Source of the DNA: Gammaproteobacteria bacterium
Lineage (GTDB): Bacteria; Pseudomonadota; Gammaproteobacteria; Eutrophobiales; Eutrophobiaceae
NCBI GenBank assembly: GCA_012270695.1
Contig: JAAXHV010000292.1
Location: 1-9,024 of the forward strand
Length of the DNA stretch: 9,024 nucleotides
Direction of reading: 5' to 3'
Part shown: positions 6,732-9,024 of the stretch, piece by piece
How positions within the stretch are numbered: the first letter of the stretch is position 1
How the letters are laid out: every line of letters begins with the position of its first letter
Position numbers and translations under genes: made by a program
Notes under the pieces: model-generated
The model's database searches: none
What the model saw: the letters and a program-made list of their open reading frames with translations, nothing else
Told to the model about the DNA's origin: nothing

Positions 6732-6876
6732 AACAGACAATATAGTATTATTCTTGTCGTTCAAACAATTTAATCAATCAGAATTATATTGAAAAGATAT
6801 CAGTATACTGAATAAACAAATGGAAATGTTGGGGTATGATCCCGTTTTGACAGAAAATCAAATTTGATAACGAAAC
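6732..6876. promoter_or_regulatory. A+T-rich divergent intergenic region between the ATPase and pglC-like genes
   Basis: This 145-bp stretch is clearly richer in A+T than its neighbours and should carry promoters for both divergent units. For the plus strand a consensus -35 hexamer TTGACA is at 6847-6852, but the only -10-like sequence after it, GATAAC at 6866-6871, is at 13 bp spacing and close to the ATG, so I do not call a promoter. TATGAT at 6835-6840 and TATACT at 6804-6809 lack good -35 partners. The better minus-strand candidate is listed separately. No small gene is visible here. Confidence 0.5.
6783..6812 (-). promoter_or_regulatory. Candidate sigma-70 promoter for the AAA ATPase, with overlapping palindrome
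   Basis: On the minus strand a perfect TATAAT lies at 6788-6783. With 18 bp spacing it is preceded by TTCAGT (6812-6807), a three-of-six match to the -35 consensus. Transcription would begin near 6776, about 45 nt before the ATG at 6731. The 12-bp perfect palindrome TCAGTATACTGA (6800-6811) overlaps the -35 and part of the spacer, where a repressor could act. A palindrome of this length is expected about twice by chance in a window this size, so its position is the only reason to note it. Confidence 0.3.
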
Positions 6877-7482
6877 ATGTACCTGTCGGCAAAAAGGTTG
6901 TTTGATCTGGTTTTCAGTCTGGTCCTGATAATCTTGCTGGCGCCGCTGTTCGTCCTGCTGTCCCTCATGATCTACCTCGACCTGGGTAGCCCGATACTGT
7001 TCCGGCAGCAACGACCGGGTTTGCGTGGTGTGCTCTTTACCTTTTTCAAGTTTCGGACTATGGACAATAAGACGGATGAAAACGGAAACCTGCTGCCTGA
7101 TGGCGCCAGGCTGAGCAGTCTGGGCAGTTTTCTGCGCAGAACCAGCCTGGACGAATTGCCCCAGTTTTTTAATGTGATTAAAGGCGATATGAGTCTCATC
7201 GGGCCAAGACCGCTGTTGATGGAGTACCTGGAACTGTATACCGATGAGCAGATGCGCCGGCATGAAGTCAAGCCGGGGATCACCGGCTGGGCGCAGGTCA
7301 ACGGCCGTAACGCCATAACCTGGGAAGAAAAATTCAGGTTGGATCTCTGGTACGTCGATAACCGCTCTTTTTTGGTAGACCTCAGGATCATCCTGTTGAC
7401 GATAATAAAAGTTGTAAAAAAAGACGGAATAAATCAGGAAGGGATGGCGACTGCAGAAAAATTCAAGGGTTTAAACTCATGA
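6877..7482 (+). CDS. pglC: PglC-like monotopic phosphoglycosyl transferase (initiating sugar transferase)
   Basis: A 201-residue inner-membrane enzyme that starts the repeat unit by moving a sugar phosphate from a UDP-sugar to undecaprenyl phosphate. It is the minimal catalytic form, as in Campylobacter PglC, without the extra N-terminal membrane domain of WbaP-type proteins. KRLFDLVFSLVLIILLAPLFVLLSLMIYL (6-34) is the re-entrant membrane helix with its central Pro at 23. FRQQRPGLRG (42-51) and FKFRTM (57-62) follow. The catalytic Asp-Glu pair is Asp92-Glu93 in TSLDELPQF. SLIGPRPLL (106-114) and VKPGITGWAQVNGRN (131-145) complete the family motifs. The ATG at 6877 begins close before the membrane helix; the upstream region has little Shine-Dalgarno match. 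It heads the plus-strand operon. The sugar is probably a bacillosamine-type UDP-sugar, judging from the next two genes; family membership is certain, the sugar is inferred. Confidence 0.93.
   Translation: MYLSAKRLFDLVFSLVLIILLAPLFVLLSLMIYLDLGSPILFRQQRPGLRGVLFTFFKFRTMDNKTDENGNLLPDGARLSSLGSFLRRTSLDELPQFFNVIKGDMSLIGPRPLLMEYLELYTDEQMRRHEVKPGITGWAQVNGRNAITWEEKFRLDLWYVDNRSFLVDLRIILLTIIKVVKKDGINQEGMATAEKFKGLNS
7465..7469 (+). promoter_or_regulatory. Ribosome binding site of the acetyltransferase
   Basis: AAGGG ends nine bases before the ATG at 7479, inside the end of the PglC-like gene. It is the clearest Shine-Dalgarno in the window and supports a start at the ATGA overlap, which implies translational coupling. 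Confidence 0.6.
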
Positions 7483-8120
7483 CCTCATTGCTGATTTTCG
7501 GTGCGGGCGGCCATGGAAAGGTGGTAGCGGAAACTGCAAGAGCTATGGATAATTGGCAGGAAATCGTTTTTGCAGACGATGCTTATCCTGGGGTAAAGGT
7601 CGTGAGTGGTTATCCGGTTATTGCTGATTTTTCGGATGCCAGGTCATTGGATGGAACCCATCCGGACGTCATCGTAGCCATCGGCGATAACCACAAACGC
7701 GCGGAATTGACAATGCAGCTTCAGGCATCGGGGTTTAATCCGGTTATACTGGTGCATCCTGCGGCAGTGGTGGCGGAGTCCGCCCGTATAGAAATGGGCA
7801 CGGTAATTTTTGCGCAGGCAGTCGTGCAGGCCGATGCCCACATCGGGCGCGCCGTGATCATCAACACCGCGGCGACGGTGGATCATGATTGCGTCATAGG
7901 TAAAGGAGTTCACTTATCCCCCGGCGTTCACCTTGGCGGTGAAGTCAGAGTGGATGATTACAGCTGGCTGGGCGTAGGCGCAGTGGTCATCAACCGGGTC
8001 ACTATCGGGCAGGAGGTGATAGTTGGGGCCGGTTCCTGCGTGACCGGTGATCTACCCGATAAGGTAACGGTGGTTGGTGTGCCCGCCCGCCCGCTTCGCA
8101 GGCATTCACCGGCTGACTGA
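7479..8120 (+). CDS. pglD: PglD/NeuD-type sugar O/N-acetyltransferase (left-handed beta-helix)
   Basis: A cytoplasmic acetyltransferase of 213 residues, the normal length for PglD. Relatives use acetyl-CoA to acetylate the 4-amino group of UDP-4-amino-sugars (PglD) or act on sialic acid (NeuD). The N-terminal Rossmann-like domain binds the nucleotide sugar and opens with LLIFGAGGHGKVVAETA (4-20), followed by DVIVAIGDNHKR (63-74). From about residue 95 onward hexapeptide repeats form a left-handed beta-helix. The catalytic His is His136 in TAATVDHDCVIG (130-141), and Asp137 stands where PglD has Glu. GVGAVVINRVTIG and VVGVPARPL close the protein. Its ATG overlaps the TGA of the PglC-like gene as ATGA, and an aminotransferase follows after 19 bp. 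The PglC-PglD-aminotransferase order supports a bacillosamine-type pathway; a NeuD role is less likely because no sialic acid genes are seen. Confidence 0.92.
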   Translation: MTSLLIFGAGGHGKVVAETARAMDNWQEIVFADDAYPGVKVVSGYPVIADFSDARSLDGTHPDVIVAIGDNHKRAELTMQLQASGFNPVILVHPAAVVAESARIEMGTVIFAQAVVQADAHIGRAVIINTAATVDHDCVIGKGVHLSPGVHLGGEVRVDDYSWLGVGAVVINRVTIGQEVIVGAGSCVTGDLPDKVTVVGVPARPLRRHSPAD

Positions 8121-8139
8121 TACCGATAAACTGAATACC

Positions 8140-9024
8140 ATGCTGCCTGCTCTCCCTACCTGGCCGGTCTACAGCGAAGCTGAAAAAACAGCTGTCGCCC
8201 GGGTGCTGGAAGCGGGACTGGGAAATTACTGGTACGGTCAGGAAGGGAAAGCGTTTGAACGGGAGTTTGCCGCGTATTGCGGAGTGCGTCATGGCCTGGC
8301 CGTCGCCAACGGCACCGTGGCCCTGGAATTGTGTTTGCGTGCATTGGGGGTCGGCGCCGGTGACGAAGTGGTGACGACGCCCCGGTCGTTTATTGCCACG
8401 GCCAACAGCATCGTATTGTGCGGCGCCAGGCCGGTCTTTGCGGATGTTGACCCGAACAGTCAGAATATCTCGCCGGCATCCGTTCAGGCTGCCATTACCG
8501 CTGACACGCGGGCGATACTGGCGGTGCACCTGGCCGGTTGGCCCTGTGACATGACCGGGTTGAGGGCACTGTCCGAGGCAAACAGGCTTTATCTCATCGA
8601 GGATTGCGCCCAGGCCCACGGCGCTTCCGCAGACGGGGTTAAAGTCGGCGCCTCAGGACATATCGCCGCATTTTCCTTCTGCCACGACAAGATTATCTCA
8701 ACCGGCGGGGAAGGTGGTATGCTTATTACCGATGATGAGGAACTCTGGGCAAAGGCAGCCGCCTTCAGGAATCATGGCCGTGACCCGAGGAGCATGCCGG
8801 AGGCCAGTCACGACTATCCCTACCCGCACGGTTCGGTCGGCAGTAATTACCGGATGACAGAAATGCAATCGGCAATAGGCAGGCAGCAGTTAACCAGGTT
8901 GGACCCGTGGCTGGAAGAGAGAAGACGCAACACCATGCTGTTGAGGAATGCCTTGAGCGATATGGATGTTATCCGCTTACCGACACCTGCAGAAAATATC
9001 AAACACGCGTATTACCGGTTTTAT
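8140..9024 (+). CDS. DegT/DnrJ/EryC1/StrS sugar aminotransferase (3' end beyond window)
   Basis: The first 295 residues of a PLP-dependent nucleotide-sugar aminotransferase; relatives run to about 380-400 residues, so roughly a quarter is missing. Visible marks are GNYWYGQEGKAFEREFAAYCGVRH (28-51), the PLP-phosphate site VANGTVALELCLRAL (55-69), LIEDCAQAHGA (152-162) with Asp155 and Gln158 expected to contact the cofactor, and FSFCHDKIISTGGEGGMLIT (178-197) with the Schiff-base Lys184. HGSVGSNYRMTEMQSAIGR (230-248) is the substrate-binding stretch. It begins 19 bp after the acetyltransferase stop at an ATG without a clear Shine-Dalgarno; no better in-frame start lies close by. In this position it would act like PglE, aminating C4 of UDP-4-keto-6-deoxy-GlcNAc before acetylation. 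That substrate is inferred from the neighbours, because members of this family with different substrates look alike. It is clearly different from the aminotransferase at the left edge. Confidence 0.93.
   Translation, partial: MLPALPTWPVYSEAEKTAVARVLEAGLGNYWYGQEGKAFEREFAAYCGVRHGLAVANGTVALELCLRALGVGAGDEVVTTPRSFIATANSIVLCGARPVFADVDPNSQNISPASVQAAITADTRAILAVHLAGWPCDMTGLRALSEANRLYLIEDCAQAHGASADGVKVGASGHIAAFSFCHDKIISTGGEGGMLITDDEELWAKAAAFRNHGRDPRSMPEASHDYPYPHGSVGSNYRMTEMQSAIGRQQLTRLDPWLEERRRNTMLLRNALSDMDVIRLPTPAENIKHAYYRFY

Noticed and set aside
6732..6764. TTG start for the ATPase at 6764
   Set aside because: The extra eleven residues are encoded in A+T-rich sequence like the intergenic region, and the family-like N-terminus begins at the ATG at 6731.
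6784..7263. Minus-strand open frame of 159 codons opposite the pglC-like gene
   Set aside because: It mirrors the strongly conserved phosphoglycosyl transferase, is rich in Gln and His as antisense frames often are, and shows no domain of its own.
7520..7530. ops-like GGTGGTAGCGG on the plus strand
   Set aside because: It lies inside the acetyltransferase coding sequence, not in a leader, and is best explained by chance.
8002..8619. Minus-strand open frame of 205 codons opposite the acetyltransferase and aminotransferase
   Set aside because: The plus-strand genes carry clear family motifs throughout this interval; the antisense frame has no recognisable motif.
1..9024. Insertion sequence, integrase, toxin-antitoxin or CRISPR content
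   Set aside because: I looked for transposase or integrase motifs, terminal repeats around the ATPase, paired small genes and regularly spaced repeats, and found none.

Overview
The window is an interior piece of a Wzx/Wzy-type surface polysaccharide (O-antigen or capsule) locus from a Gram-negative bacterium, most likely a proteobacterium. This rests on the gene families (DegT-type sugar aminotransferases, GT4 glycosyltransferases, a flippase, a Wzy-type polymerase, a PglC-like initiating transferase) and on a G+C content that looks, by eye, a little above 50%. I cannot name genus or species.

Layout, left to right. Positions 1-341 (+) hold the 3' end of a DegT/DnrJ/EryC1/StrS aminotransferase, closest to the WbpE type. 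Convergent to it is a three-gene minus-strand operon read from 4216 down to 390: wzy (2840-4216), wzx (1541-2812) and a GT4 glycosyltransferase (390-1529), with gaps of 27 and 11 bp. A 95-bp divergent intergenic region (4217-4311) carries a strong imperfect hairpin and a weak ops-like GGTAGCG. A second GT4 glycosyltransferase of the WbuB type follows on the plus strand (4312-5541). Its stop codon overlaps by 4 bp the end of an opposing AAA ATPase gene (5538-6731, -), which has no evident polysaccharide role. After an A+T-rich 145-bp divergent region comes a plus-strand operon: a PglC-like phosphoglycosyl transferase (6877-7482), a PglD/NeuD-like acetyltransferase overlapping it by ATGA (7479-8120), and a DegT aminotransferase cut by the window edge (8140-9024).

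How the genes work together (inference from families). The aminotransferase and acetyltransferase at the right would make a 4-acetamido sugar nucleotide such as UDP-di-N-acetylbacillosamine. The PglC-like enzyme would load the first sugar phosphate onto undecaprenyl phosphate at the inner membrane. The two GT4 enzymes would extend the repeat unit, Wzx would flip it, and Wzy would polymerise it in the periplasm. The WbpE-like enzyme at the left edge suggests a second amino sugar, possibly a 2,3-diamino uronic acid, made by genes outside the window.

I found no clearly new system. The points worth a second look are the AAA ATPase set antisense inside the locus, a proline/alanine-rich insert with an eight-base C run in the predicted periplasmic loop of Wzy, the hairpin and ops-like site between the divergent genes, and the repeated changes of strand. 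There are no tRNAs, rRNAs, CRISPR arrays, transposases or gene-free stretches over 300 bp.
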